From the NCBI RefSeq assembly GCF_009928525.1, contig NZ_JAABOK010000014.1, positions 124,001 to 188,000 on the forward strand: 64,000 nt of DNA, read 5' to 3'. This stretch comes from Chitinophaga solisilvae (GTDB lineage: Bacteria > Bacteroidota > Bacteroidia > Chitinophagales > Chitinophagaceae). A program made the position numbers and the translations under genes. This document shows positions 26,772 to 35,200 of the stretch, one piece after another (the stretch's first letter is position 1; every line of letters starts with the position of its first letter). The notes beneath the pieces are model-generated. The model was not told where the DNA came from and made no database searches. It was given only the letters and a program-made list of their open reading frames with translations.

Positions 26772-27161
26772 ATGTATCAGAGAAAAATTCCTATTGATTA
26801 TAACTGCGGCCTCGGTATTGCCATGGAAGTGATTGGTTCCAAATGGAAGTTTTGCATACTGGATGCTGTTTCTAAAGGAATACAACGTCCGAAAGACCTG
26901 GCACAGGCGATTAACGGTATTACGAGAAGAGTACTGCATCAGCAGGTGGGAGAACTGGAAATGCATGGTATCCTGGGAAAAACAATTTATACAGAAGTAC
27001 CCCTGCGTGTAGAATATCACCTGACGGCCACCGGCAAGACGCTGCTGCCGCTGATTGAGGCCCTGAATACCTGGGGTCTTGAATTTTCCCCTCACCTCAG
27101 AGCCATCCTGGAAGGCGGAAGCAGCGTGAAGGCGCTGCAAACGGAGGAGGCAATTATGTAG
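26772..27161 (+). CDS. HxlR-family winged-helix regulator
   Basis: The start ATG 26772 (MYQRKIPIDYNCGLGIAMEV) gives 129 residues. Family marks are IGSKWKFCILDAVSKGIQRP, LAQAINGITRRVLHQQVGEL, then the wing (TIYTEVPLRVEYHLTATGKT) and LLPLIEALNTWG. HxlR proteins often sense electrophiles or disulfide stress through cysteines; Cys residues are present near the N-terminus. It likely controls the divergent reductase and itself via the palindrome at 26697-26714. Palindrome P5 starts at the stop codon. Confidence 0.92.
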   Translation: MYQRKIPIDYNCGLGIAMEVIGSKWKFCILDAVSKGIQRPKDLAQAINGITRRVLHQQVGELEMHGILGKTIYTEVPLRVEYHLTATGKTLLPLIEALNTWGLEFSPHLRAILEGGSSVKALQTEEAIM

Positions 27162-27287
27162 TTATTTGAGATTTGGTTATTTGAGATTTGGTTATCTGAG
27201 ATTTGTTTTTCCTCCAGATGTATGCTTAACTTCAGCGTGCATACTGATTGAAAACAAATCTCAAATAACCAAATCTCAAATAACCAA
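27161..27287. repeat. Long palindrome P5 with unequal unit number
   Basis: The left arm has three 15-mer units (GTTATTTGAGATTTG, one with a C for T), the right arm two. The inner part GTATGC / GCATAC is shared with P4. It fills the interval between two convergent genes. Confidence 0.9.
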
Positions 27288-27291
27288 TCCC

Positions 27292-28323
27292 TTATAGTCC
27301 CTGAAACTTAAACGGTTTGCTTTTCACAAAGGAATTTACTGTGTTGCCGGCATATATTTCTCCGTTTGTCAGGTTAAGTTTTCTGACGGGCGCCTTGTCT
27401 GAAAAGTTCACGTCCCGGAAGTTAACCCAGAAGGTATTCGGAGTGAGTGTGGATTCAAAGTAATAGACTTTATTTTTATGGTCTGCGACTATTCTCCAGC
27501 GGGTAGATGATATATTAGGCTGGCCGGGTGTGGAGATGCCCAATGGTACGGAACAATTCCGGATAACGCTGAAAACGCCTGCTACAGCCACCCGCGTGTT
27601 ATCTGTTCTGGGAATGGCATTGATGTAGAAGGCAGCCCGTACGAACCTGTCAGCCGCACGGTTGGTACCCGGCAGCATTACCGTTCCGCCTATTTCCTGC
27701 CAGTACTCATTCAGTGCCAGCTGTTTGTCAAATACCGGAGAATTGGTCATCACCACATAGCTGGTATCTTCGTGGATCACGAGTTTGCCATCAATATATT
27801 CAAAGATGGCGTTGTCGCCCTTCGCGTCGGAGATAGAAAGGTGCAGGGTCGCCAGTCTTGACTGACCCGGTACATTCGCTGTAACGATAGTAAATTTCTC
27901 CTTCTTCAGCTCTTCCACGGCTTCACTTACCGTAGCAAAATTGTCCAGCACATATTGTACCCAGGCAGCGATGGTGAGCCCTGGTTTAGCGTGCTGGTCC
28001 CATGTCGGGTAAGAAGATTCCACCAGCCATAGCAGATTGGCTACCAGTCCTTTTTCATTCATACCGTCTGTACTGGAAATATCGTAGCCGGAAGCCACCA
28101 CACTGCCATACTTCGATTTCCATTTCAGGGATTGCGGTCCCACTTCCCCGTTACGGCTCATACCGCGGGGGAAGATCCACAGGTTGGTCTGAATATCTTC
28201 TTTCCAGTCCATAGAACGGGCTGTCAGAATAAGGTTATCCGGTCCCCTGTAAACTACACGGGTGCAGGCAAATGCCGCGGCGGTTAACAGCAGTAGCATA
28301 AAGGAGGCAAACAGCGTTTTCAT
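27292..28323 (-). CDS. Linear amide C-N hydrolase (choloylglycine hydrolase family), secreted
   Basis: 343 residues. A signal peptide ends in AAAFA with Cys20 next, which becomes the N-terminal nucleophile after cleavage (CTRVVYRG), as in the Ntn family. Other supports are LTARSMDWKEDI with the conserved Arg and Asp, GMNEKGLVANLLWL, and VVMTNSPVFDKQL with the conserved Asn. The family includes bile-salt, penicillin V and N-acyl-homoserine-lactone or acyl-amide hydrolases. The precise amide is unknown. Confidence 0.92.
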   Translation of the reverse strand: MKTLFASFMLLLLTAAAFACTRVVYRGPDNLILTARSMDWKEDIQTNLWIFPRGMSRNGEVGPQSLKWKSKYGSVVASGYDISSTDGMNEKGLVANLLWLVESSYPTWDQHAKPGLTIAAWVQYVLDNFATVSEAVEELKKEKFTIVTANVPGQSRLATLHLSISDAKGDNAIFEYIDGKLVIHEDTSYVVMTNSPVFDKQLALNEYWQEIGGTVMLPGTNRAADRFVRAAFYINAIPRTDNTRVAVAGVFSVIRNCSVPLGISTPGQPNISSTRWRIVADHKNKVYYFESTLTPNTFWVNFRDVNFSDKAPVRKLNLTNGEIYAGNTVNSFVKSKPFKFQGL

Positions 28324-28384
28324 ACAGTTATCTTTAAGGTGAATACCTTACCAACACCTGAGTGACTGAATGGTTTATCAGGAT

Positions 28385-28978
28385 CTACATCAGCTGTCTG
28401 CCGGCCTGTTCCACTCTCTCTATATGTTTCTGGCGGTAGGCGTCCGGGGTATGTTTAATGGGCGTCATGCCGGATGGGCCGATATAGGTGACCTTTTTTG
28501 TTTTGATACCGCAGAATTCCAGGATTACCTTCTTCATGATTTTGATGCCTCCCTCGCGTATGATCCATTTGTAGTACCACACCGGGTAATCCATCGTATG
28601 AATGATATGCGCTGTTTTGCCTTTCAGGGAAGGTGTTGCCATAACGGTACCTTCCTTACGTTTAAAGGCCAGTCCCGGCAGGAAGAGGCGGTCCAGGAAC
28701 CCTTTGGTAACGGCGGGCATAAATCCCCACCACTGCGGATATATCCATACCAGGTGATCGGCGCGTTGAATTTTCTCCCAGGCGGCCAGCAGGTCCGGTT
28801 CCAGGTCCATGCGTTTGCTGTATCCGTGACGGAGGTTAGGATCAAAGGAGAGTTCGCCGATGCAGATATCTTCCACAGTGGCGCCGGCTTCCAGCGCACC
28901 TTTTCTGTAAGCTGCATGCAGCGCATAATTCAGGCTTTCCTTATAGGGATGGCCGTTGATAATAACGATCTTTTTCAT
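28385..28978 (-). CDS. NAD(P)H-dependent flavodoxin-like oxidoreductase
   Basis: 197 residues. It begins with a flavodoxin strand (KKIVIINGHPYKESLNYAL), has the FMN-binding LVWIYPQWWGFMPAVTKGF and a catalytic-region loop LPGLAFKR, and carries the DYPVWYYKW segment of the KefF/quinone-reductase group. The basic start is supported by a TACTTTTG -7 box at 28983-28990, only 4 nt upstream of the ATG. It follows the Crp-like gene by 44 bp on the same strand. Confidence 0.9.
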   Translation of the reverse strand: MKKIVIINGHPYKESLNYALHAAYRKGALEAGATVEDICIGELSFDPNLRHGYSKRMDLEPDLLAAWEKIQRADHLVWIYPQWWGFMPAVTKGFLDRLFLPGLAFKRKEGTVMATPSLKGKTAHIIHTMDYPVWYYKWIIREGGIKIMKKVILEFCGIKTKKVTYIGPSGMTPIKHTPDAYRQKHIERVEQAGRQLM

Positions 28979-28982
28979 GCCA

Positions 28983-28990
28983 CAAAAGTA
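28983..28990 (-). promoter_or_regulatory. -7 box almost touching the reductase start
   Basis: Minus-strand TACTTTTG ends 4 nt before the ATG at 28978, implying a very short or absent leader. Confidence 0.45.
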
Positions 28991-29022
28991 CCGGGGCGCT
29001 GAAAGGAAATACTGAACATTTG

Positions 29023-29598
29023 TTAAGAAAACTGCAGCTCTTTGCGGATGCGGCTCAGATGCTGCGGGGTGATGGCCAGGTAGGACGCCAGGTATTGCAG
29101 GGGAATCTGGCGGATATAGTCCGGATGCTCTTTAACCAGATGCAGGTAGCGGTCCCGCGCAGAAAATGTTTTCAGCATCATCAGTTTTTTTTCTGCAAAA
29201 ATAAATTCTGATTCTGCTATCAGTCTGCCTAAATGCTGCCAGTGAATATTCCGGCTGTACAAGGCGGACAACTCGCTGTAATCTATCATGACCATTTCAC
29301 AGTCGGTGAGCGCTACAATATTCTCCAGGGAAGGGTTACGTGTAATCAGACTGGTATAGGCGGCAGCCACTTCATTAGGGAAGGTAAAACAGTTCGTAAT
29401 ATCGCGGCCTTCCTGGTCTGTATAAAAGGAGCGCAGTATGCCACTGCTGATGATGGCAATTTTATGGCATACAGCGCCTTCTTTTATCAGATATGCTCCT
29501 TTTGCCAGGGAAGCGGGATGGCCAAGGTTTTCCAGCAGCGCCACTTCTTCCGGCGGCAATACATTAAACGGATTCAGATACTGAACAATAGGTGTCAT
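29023..29598 (-). CDS. Crp/Fnr-family transcription regulator
   Basis: From ATG 29598 this is a 191-residue protein. The cyclic-nucleotide-binding-like fold covers about 1-115 (GAYLIKEGAVCHKIAIISSG, FYTDQEGRDITNCFTFPNEV). The C-terminal helix-turn-helix is YLASYLAITPQHLSRIRKEL. No full cAMP-binding signature is present, as is common for Bacteroidota members. A five-codon longer start (29613) would overlap TATCTTTG at 29603-29610, which is better read as the -7 box. Confidence 0.9.
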   Translation of the reverse strand: MTPIVQYLNPFNVLPPEEVALLENLGHPASLAKGAYLIKEGAVCHKIAIISSGILRSFYTDQEGRDITNCFTFPNEVAAAYTSLITRNPSLENIVALTDCEMVMIDYSELSALYSRNIHWQHLGRLIAESEFIFAEKKLMMLKTFSARDRYLHLVKEHPDYIRQIPLQYLASYLAITPQHLSRIRKELQFS

Positions 29599-29602
29599 GC
29601 CG

Positions 29603-29610
29603 CAAAGATA
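29603..29610 (-). promoter_or_regulatory. -7 box almost touching the Crp-like start
   Basis: Minus-strand TATCTTTG lies 4 nt before ATG 29598 and decides the start. No good -33 TTG is seen. Confidence 0.45.
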
Positions 29611-29620
29611 CACCTGTTTC

Positions 29621-30142
29621 CTATGCCTTCCCTTCTTCGTATTCAGCCCGGCTCAGGAGAAAGTAAGCCAGCTCCTCTTCTGCTCTCTTCAGGTTTTGCT
29701 GCTGCGTAAAACCTCCTTTCAGCAAGGCCTTCTGGGAGCCTATATTTTCCAGTGTGGTAACGGCCACCATTTCCGCTGTATCTGTACCGGCAAAGCCGTA
29801 TGCCGTTAGAGCACGCACGCATTCCGTGGCGATACCACGCCCCCAGTAGCTGCGGCCCAGTGAATACCCCAGCTCTACCTGACCGGGAACGTCTGCAAAT
29901 TCCCTGATGAGGCACATGCCGGCAAAGCCGCTGCCGGCAGCGGTGAATATACCCCAGCGGCTGAAAGGACTGTTACCATAGGCAGTCAGGGAAGCCTGAA
30001 AAATCTCTACATACTGTTCCCGTGTACGCCGGGGCAGGTGACGGATTACTTCTTCATCTTCAAAAAGTGAGGTAAATAATACTTGTTCTTCCGGTAAAAA
30101 TTCCCGGATGATGATATCGCTGCTCTGATAAATAATTCGCAT
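29621..30142 (-). CDS. GNAT-family N-acetyltransferase
   Basis: 173 residues of the RimJ/RimL-like GNAT type: an early IIIREFLPEEQVLF strand-helix, RWGIFTAAGSGFAGMC, and the acetyl-CoA-binding ELGYSLGRSYWGRGIATECV (motif A with R/Q-x-x-G-x-G/A). The end part is NIGSQKALLKGGFTQ. The substrate is unknown. It sits 22 bp upstream of the Crp-like gene and 29 bp after the tautomerase gene, on the same strand. Confidence 0.9.
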   Translation of the reverse strand: MRIIYQSSDIIIREFLPEEQVLFTSLFEDEEVIRHLPRRTREQYVEIFQASLTAYGNSPFSRWGIFTAAGSGFAGMCLIREFADVPGQVELGYSLGRSYWGRGIATECVRALTAYGFAGTDTAEMVAVTTLENIGSQKALLKGGFTQQQNLKRAEEELAYFLLSRAEYEEGKA

Positions 30143-30171
30143 AGTAGATGGTTAACGTTCAAAAAATACGG

Positions 30172-30552
30172 TCAGACGTGAATCTGTTTACCGTTGGCAA
30201 AAGCCCAGTTTTCCCAGGCTGTTTCCTGGAAATGCACCATTATATCGTTTGGTGATACGTTGATGGCGGTGAGCAGCTGCATTAAATCTTCCAGTATTTT
30301 CCTTTTCACTTTCACACTTCTGCCGGCAGATAAAGTAATTTCAATGATGGTGAAATTGTTTGTCCGCGGCGTTTCCAGGTCAGGGTACTGCAGGTCGTAT
30401 ACAAAGTTCTCCGGCTCCAGTTCTATAATCCGTTGAAAACAGTCTGTCGCAGGCACTCCGCTGTTAACCAGCGCTGTATGTACGGCATTGAGTATTCCTG
30501 TTTTCCGGTCGGCGCTGTGGCCTTTGTGCATGGTAACTGTTACTAATGGCAT
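30172..30552 (-). CDS. Tautomerase-superfamily protein
   Basis: 126 residues beginning MPLVTVTMHKGHSADRKTGI, with Pro2 placed as the catalytic N-terminal proline of the 4-oxalocrotonate tautomerase superfamily. It has two beta-alpha-beta units (the second around NFTIIEITLSAGRSVKVKRK) and ends in PNDIMVHFQETAWENWAFAN, typical of the longer Tautomerase_2 group. The physiological substrate is unknown. It is probably part of the 31.0-29.0 kb minus-strand gene run. Confidence 0.85.
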   Translation of the reverse strand: MPLVTVTMHKGHSADRKTGILNAVHTALVNSGVPATDCFQRIIELEPENFVYDLQYPDLETPRTNNFTIIEITLSAGRSVKVKRKILEDLMQLLTAINVSPNDIMVHFQETAWENWAFANGKQIHV

Positions 30553-30598
30553 AGTCTGAAATTGATTATGCGAATGTATTCCTTAAAAAGTTATCTTC

Positions 30599-31039
30599 CT
30601 AAAAGTCGTGTTCATCCCCGTACTGGAAATACCAGATGTCTTCCGGTTCCGCCAGCCATCTTTGTGTTCTCATGCACCACAACAGATCCAGGACTTTTAC
30701 CAGGTCTTCATAATGCGCTGTTTTATCGAAATGAAAGTGAATGCCCCGCAGCGTATCCTGATGTTGCTGCATATCTTCCATGTATATCCGTGCAAACGAA
30801 AGCCGGATATCATTCTTACGGGAGCTGCCGTCAAAGGTGATGTGCAGGTAATTGCGGACAGGCGCTTGCGGCCCACCGTAGTATTTGCGGATGGTTCCCG
30901 TATCCGGGAGTATCAATACTACATTTCTTTGCTGCGGCCCGCCGGAAAACAGGGTGATATACCCTGCACCTGACAACAACAATATTACTACCACCGCTGT
31001 TACCGGTGGTAACCACTTGTGCTGTCTTAATCCGTACAT
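30599..31039 (-). CDS. Single-span membrane protein with ExbD-like C-terminal part
   Basis: 146 residues: a short cytoplasmic start, one membrane helix (PPVTAVVVILLLSGAGYITL), then a periplasmic part. The segment GIHFHFDKTAHYEDLVKVLD followed by LLWCMRTQRW recalls the ExbD/TolR periplasmic fold (strand, D/K, YxxVVxVxD helix), but no ExbB/TolQ gene is nearby. I treat the similarity as suggestive only. It opens the minus-strand run and is divergent from the mannoside operon. Confidence 0.65.
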   Translation of the reverse strand: MYGLRQHKWLPPVTAVVVILLLSGAGYITLFSGGPQQRNVVLILPDTGTIRKYYGGPQAPVRNYLHITFDGSSRKNDIRLSFARIYMEDMQQHQDTLRGIHFHFDKTAHYEDLVKVLDLLWCMRTQRWLAEPEDIWYFQYGDEHDF

Positions 31040-31102
31040 ATTTTTTTTTAAGAGAGATGTGCCGGCAGATAAATTCCATATACCGCCGCTTTTACGAATT
31101 TA

Positions 31103-31138
31103 TTTGCCGGTCAGAAAAATTTTATTATGTTTGAACAT
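31103..31138 (+). promoter_or_regulatory. Promoter and candidate GntR operator of the mannoside operon
   Basis: TTTG (31103-31106), a 19-nt spacer and TATGTTTG (31126-31133) form a full Bacteroidota promoter. The near-palindrome ATGTTTGAACAT (31127-31138) overlaps the -7 box, and a further half-site GAACAT follows. A closely related ATGTACGAACAT lies at the gntR start (39359-39370), which supports repression by that GntR protein. Confidence 0.6.
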
Positions 31139-31152
31139 ATGAACATAGATAA

Positions 31153-33780
31153 ATGATGCATCAGAAGAAGATAGCCTTAGACATCGGCGGCAGTCATGTA
31201 ACCGCCTGTATACTCAACATGGACCACCCGGAAGCCGCACCGGAGAAGATCATACGCCGGCACCTGGACGCCGGCGGCAGCGCGGAAGCCATCATCAGCA
31301 GCATAGCCACCTGTATACAGGAGTTGCAGGACAGCAGCGTTTCAGGCATCGGCATAGCCGTTCCCGGACCGTTTGACTACCGCAACGGTATCTGCGCCAT
31401 CGCTAACGTAGGCGGGAAATTCGGCAGTATGTTCGGGCTCCACCTGAAACAGGCCCTGCAGGATACCGCTGCCACCGGCGACCTGCCCCTGCAGTTTTTC
31501 AATGATGCCCACTGCTTTGCTGCCGGCGCCCTGAAAATACTGGGGCTGCAGGGCGAAAGCACCGTATTGCTTACGCTGGGAACAGGCTTCGGCTCCTCCT
31601 TCCTCCGGAACGGAGAACTGGCGACGGCAGGCGACGGCATACCAGCATCCGGCGCGTACTATGACATGCCTTTCCTGGAGGCTGCGGCAGATGATTACTT
31701 TTCCTCCCGCTGGCTCCTGGCAGCCTTTCACCGCAACACCGGCATCCGGCCAGCCACGGTAAAAGAGATGGCGGAACAATACACCGCACAGGCACGCCCG
31801 GTATTTGAACAGTTTGGCGACCACCTGGGCAGCTTCCTGCTGCCACAACTGCAGGCATTTGGCTGCCGGGAACTGGTCATCGGCGGTAACATCGCAAGGT
31901 CATGGAACCTGTTTGCCGCTCCCCTCCTGCGTAAACTGGAACCGCTCGGCATCGCCATCACCTGCTGCACCGATACGGAGCACTGTATCCTTGCAGGCGC
32001 AGCCCTCTCCGCCCATGAACCCGGTCCGGCACAACTGCGGCAAACCAGGCAGCTCCTGCTGCCGGCAGCCCTGCCACCGCATAACGATGCCGCCTATACG
32101 ATATTTCCTTCCTTCCATACCAGCTCCCCCGTGCAGGAAGGCTATGACTCCCTCGCCAAACTTATTGCCGGCGAAAGAGTAGTCATCCTGGACGGATACG
32201 ACGGTGTACTGTGGGAGCATGTCCGCGCCGCACTGCATACCTCCCTCCGGGCACAAAACAAAACGGTGCGCTGGTACCATACCGGTGCATGCCTGCAAGC
32301 TCCTGCCGTCATTGAAAACATGCTGCAGGAAAATATGAATGCCGCAGATCCCGTATTCGGGAAAAGATATGAAGGCAGCCTGGCAGACTTCTTTGACCTG
32401 AACCTGCTCCTGCAGATTGAACCCGGCAACGGTGCTGACATTCATATCATTTATGGCACCGGCGCTGCGCTGACGGCCCCCGAAGGACTGCTGCTCTATA
32501 TCGACGTGCCGAAAAACGAGATCCAGTACCGCCTGCGGGCAGGCAGTATCACCAATATCGGTACTCCAACGTATACGTATAAACGTTGTTACTTTACTGA
32601 CTGGCCTGTACTCAGCAAACATAAGCAGGACCTGCTTCCGTATGTGGATGTAATCATCGACGGACAAAGGCCCGGCACCATCACCTGGATGCAGGGCGAT
32701 GATTTCCGCGCGGAACTGGACAACATGCTGACCGCACCGTTCCGCGCCAGGCCCTGGTTTGAAGCCGGCGTATGGGGCGGCAACTGGATGAAACAACACC
32801 TGCCCGGCCTCCCGCCTGAAGAAGTAAACTATGCCTGGTCCTTTGAACTGATTACACCGGAAAACGGTATCGTTCTGGCAGGCGCCGGACTGCTCCTGGA
32901 AGTCTCCTTTGATTTCCTGCTCTTCCGGCAGCACCACAAACTGCTGGGTAAAGCTGCCACCCGCTTCGGTACAGCCTTCCCTATCCGGTTTGATTTTCTG
33001 GATACATTCGACGGCGGCAACCTCTCCATACAATGCCACCCGCGGCCAGCATTCACCAAAGAACATTTCGGGGAAGACTTTACGCAGGATGAAACCTATT
33101 ATATACTGGACTGTGAGCCGGATGCACAGGTGTATCTTGGCTTTCAGGAAAACATCTCTCCGGAAAAACTCAGGGGAGCACTGGAAGATGCTCTGAACAG
33201 GAATATTCCATTGCCGGTAGAACAATACATACAACAGTTCACCGCGCAGAAGCATGACCTGTTCCTGATTCCGAACGGCACCGTGCACGCCTCCGGGAAA
33301 AATAACCTGGTACTGGAAATCAGCAGCACACCCTACATCTTTACATTTAAGATGTACGACTGGCTGCGGAAAGACCTTAACGGCCGGCCACGCCCCATTC
33401 ACCTGGATCATGCATTCGCCAACCTCCATTTCGACCGCAAGGGCGATGTGGTTCCCGCCACCCTCATCTCCCGGCCCCGTATCACTGATGAATGGGCGAA
33501 CGGGAAAAAATGGCAGCTGCCTACCCATCCGGAACATTTTTATACGGTAGACAGATATGCATTTACCGGAGAGGTAACCATTCAAAACCTCGGCCAGTGT
33601 CATATCTGTATGCTGGTAGAAGGCGACAGGATACAGGTTACCGGCAGCAACGGGCAGCAGACCTTTCATTATGCCGAAACATTTGTTGTTCCGGCAGCCG
33701 CCGGCCATTACACCTGCCGGTATGAAGGTAAAGGCACCGCCATGCTGGTAGTCGCCTATGTTAAAGACAATTATTGCTGA
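31153..33780 (+). CDS. ROK sugar kinase fused to class I mannose-6-phosphate isomerase
   Basis: 875 residues in two enzymes. Residues about 1-295 are a ROK kinase: ALDIGGSHVTACIL (phosphate loop), GIGIAVPGPFDY, FNDAHCFAAGA (catalytic Asp) and LLTLGTGFGSSFL. A middle part (about 320-500) has a nucleotide-kinase-like look (ERVVILDGYDGVLWEHV). The C-terminal part is class I phosphomannose isomerase, with zinc ligands in SIQCHPRPAF (H629) and PNGTVHASG. It could take mannose to mannose 6-phosphate and then fructose 6-phosphate on one chain. First gene of the mannoside operon; the ATG lies 19 nt after the -7 box. Confidence 0.9.
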   Translation: MMHQKKIALDIGGSHVTACILNMDHPEAAPEKIIRRHLDAGGSAEAIISSIATCIQELQDSSVSGIGIAVPGPFDYRNGICAIANVGGKFGSMFGLHLKQALQDTAATGDLPLQFFNDAHCFAAGALKILGLQGESTVLLTLGTGFGSSFLRNGELATAGDGIPASGAYYDMPFLEAAADDYFSSRWLLAAFHRNTGIRPATVKEMAEQYTAQARPVFEQFGDHLGSFLLPQLQAFGCRELVIGGNIARSWNLFAAPLLRKLEPLGIAITCCTDTEHCILAGAALSAHEPGPAQLRQTRQLLLPAALPPHNDAAYTIFPSFHTSSPVQEGYDSLAKLIAGERVVILDGYDGVLWEHVRAALHTSLRAQNKTVRWYHTGACLQAPAVIENMLQENMNAADPVFGKRYEGSLADFFDLNLLLQIEPGNGADIHIIYGTGAALTAPEGLLLYIDVPKNEIQYRLRAGSITNIGTPTYTYKRCYFTDWPVLSKHKQDLLPYVDVIIDGQRPGTITWMQGDDFRAELDNMLTAPFRARPWFEAGVWGGNWMKQHLPGLPPEEVNYAWSFELITPENGIVLAGAGLLLEVSFDFLLFRQHHKLLGKAATRFGTAFPIRFDFLDTFDGGNLSIQCHPRPAFTKEHFGEDFTQDETYYILDCEPDAQVYLGFQENISPEKLRGALEDALNRNIPLPVEQYIQQFTAQKHDLFLIPNGTVHASGKNNLVLEISSTPYIFTFKMYDWLRKDLNGRPRPIHLDHAFANLHFDRKGDVVPATLISRPRITDEWANGKKWQLPTHPEHFYTVDRYAFTGEVTIQNLGQCHICMLVEGDRIQVTGSNGQQTFHYAETFVVPAAAGHYTCRYEGKGTAMLVVAYVKDNYC

Positions 33781-33797
33781 CTTATAAATTTCACGTC

Positions 33798-35189
33798 ATG
33801 AAAAACAGCGGCACACGCATGTTTATAACAGGTATTACATTGATAGCAGCGCTGGGAGGATTGTTGTTCGGATTTGATGTAGCCGTGATCAGCGGTATCA
33901 TTACACCCGTCAAAACCCAGTATATGCTGACCTCCACACAGGAGGGATGGTTCGTATCCTGCGCACTGCTGGGATGTATTGCAGGCGTAGCCGTTTCCGG
34001 CACGCTGAGCGACCGTATCGGCAGGAAGAAAGTGCTGGCGCTGGCGGCCTGCCTGTTTCTGATCAGTGCTACCGGCTTTGCCTTTGCCTCTTCCTATACA
34101 CTGCTCATCTGTTTCCGGCTGCTGGCCGGCATGGGCGTAGGTGTAGCCTCCAACATTTCGCCGCTCTATATTTCAGAGCTGGCGCCGGCCTCCCGTCGCG
34201 GCAGGCTGGTTATCTCCTATCAGCTGGCCATCACCATCGGTATATTGCTGGCGTATTGTTCCAACCTGGCGATCCAGCGTTATGCCCTCACAGCTGCTGC
34301 AGACCAGGACGGGTGGATGCACCGCCTGTTCGTAACGGAATACTGGCGGGGCATGTTCTTCGTGGGCGTAATACCCGCAGCGGCCTTTTTTCTACTGCTG
34401 GCCATTGTTCCTGAAAGCCCGCGCTGGCTCGCCGGCAAAGGCCGTACAGATGAGGCACGCAGCATACTGGAAAAAATTAACGGCACCACCGCTGCAGCTA
34501 CAGAGCTGCAGGCCATCATTGCCGCCGCTACGCTGCAATCCGGCGGCGGGCTGCGGGAACTGCTCCGGCCACCGTTGCGGCACCTGCTCATCATGGCCTG
34601 TGTGCTGACCGCCTTTTCGCAGTTCAGCGGCATCAATGCCGTAATATACTACGGGCCTACCATTATGAAAGCCTCCGGCATTGTAGCCACAGACACATTA
34701 TTTTACCAGGTGTTGCTGGGTGCAGCCAATATGCTGTTTACCTTCATCGCCATCTGGAAAGTGGACAGCCTGGGCCGCCGGCCGCTTTACCTCGCCGGTT
34801 CACTATGTGCAGCAGTTACGCTGGCACTGGCAGGCGCCTGCTTCCTGTTTAATATCGGCGGATGGGTGATGTTACTGCCGGTAACAGGTTTCCTGCTGTT
34901 CTTCGCATTTTCGCTGGGACCGCTGAAATTTGTTATTGCCACAGAAATATTTCCTACATCCGTACGCAGCCTGGCATTGTCTGTCTGCATCCTCGTCATG
35001 TGGATTTCCGACTGGCTGCTGAATCTGCTGTTTCCCATATTGCGGGAAGGCATCGGCGTGGCAGCCACCTTCTTCATCTTTGCCGGCTGCTGCCTCTTTT
35101 CATTTTTCTATGCCAGAAAGCATTTGTTCGAAACAAAAGGCAAATCACTGGAAGATATTACTATAGAAGAAAATATTATCCATCCATAA
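33798..35189 (+). CDS. MFS sugar porter
   Basis: The start ATG 33798 gives 463 residues with twelve membrane helices of the sugar-porter family. Signatures are GGLLFGFDVAVISG in helix 1, SDRIGRKK between helices 2 and 3, YISELAPASRRG, VPESPRWLAGKGR after helix 6, and a final FETKGKSLEDI in place of PETKG. It should import a hexose, probably mannose released by the downstream mannosidase, by proton symport. It follows the kinase-isomerase gene by 17 bp. Confidence 0.93.
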   Translation: MKNSGTRMFITGITLIAALGGLLFGFDVAVISGIITPVKTQYMLTSTQEGWFVSCALLGCIAGVAVSGTLSDRIGRKKVLALAACLFLISATGFAFASSYTLLICFRLLAGMGVGVASNISPLYISELAPASRRGRLVISYQLAITIGILLAYCSNLAIQRYALTAAADQDGWMHRLFVTEYWRGMFFVGVIPAAAFFLLLAIVPESPRWLAGKGRTDEARSILEKINGTTAAATELQAIIAAATLQSGGGLRELLRPPLRHLLIMACVLTAFSQFSGINAVIYYGPTIMKASGIVATDTLFYQVLLGAANMLFTFIAIWKVDSLGRRPLYLAGSLCAAVTLALAGACFLFNIGGWVMLLPVTGFLLFFAFSLGPLKFVIATEIFPTSVRSLALSVCILVMWISDWLLNLLFPILREGIGVAATFFIFAGCCLFSFFYARKHLFETKGKSLEDITIEENIIHP

Positions 35190-35200
35190 TCATCTGCGTA

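Noticed and set aside
31900-33708. 602-codon open frame on the minus strand opposite the ROK-isomerase gene
   Set aside because: It has no family motif and lies wholly antisense to a well-supported gene; such frames arise from codon bias.
34862-35200. N-terminal extension of the mannosidase frame
   Set aside because: It overlaps the sugar-porter gene in another frame and would hide a good signal peptide at 35201.
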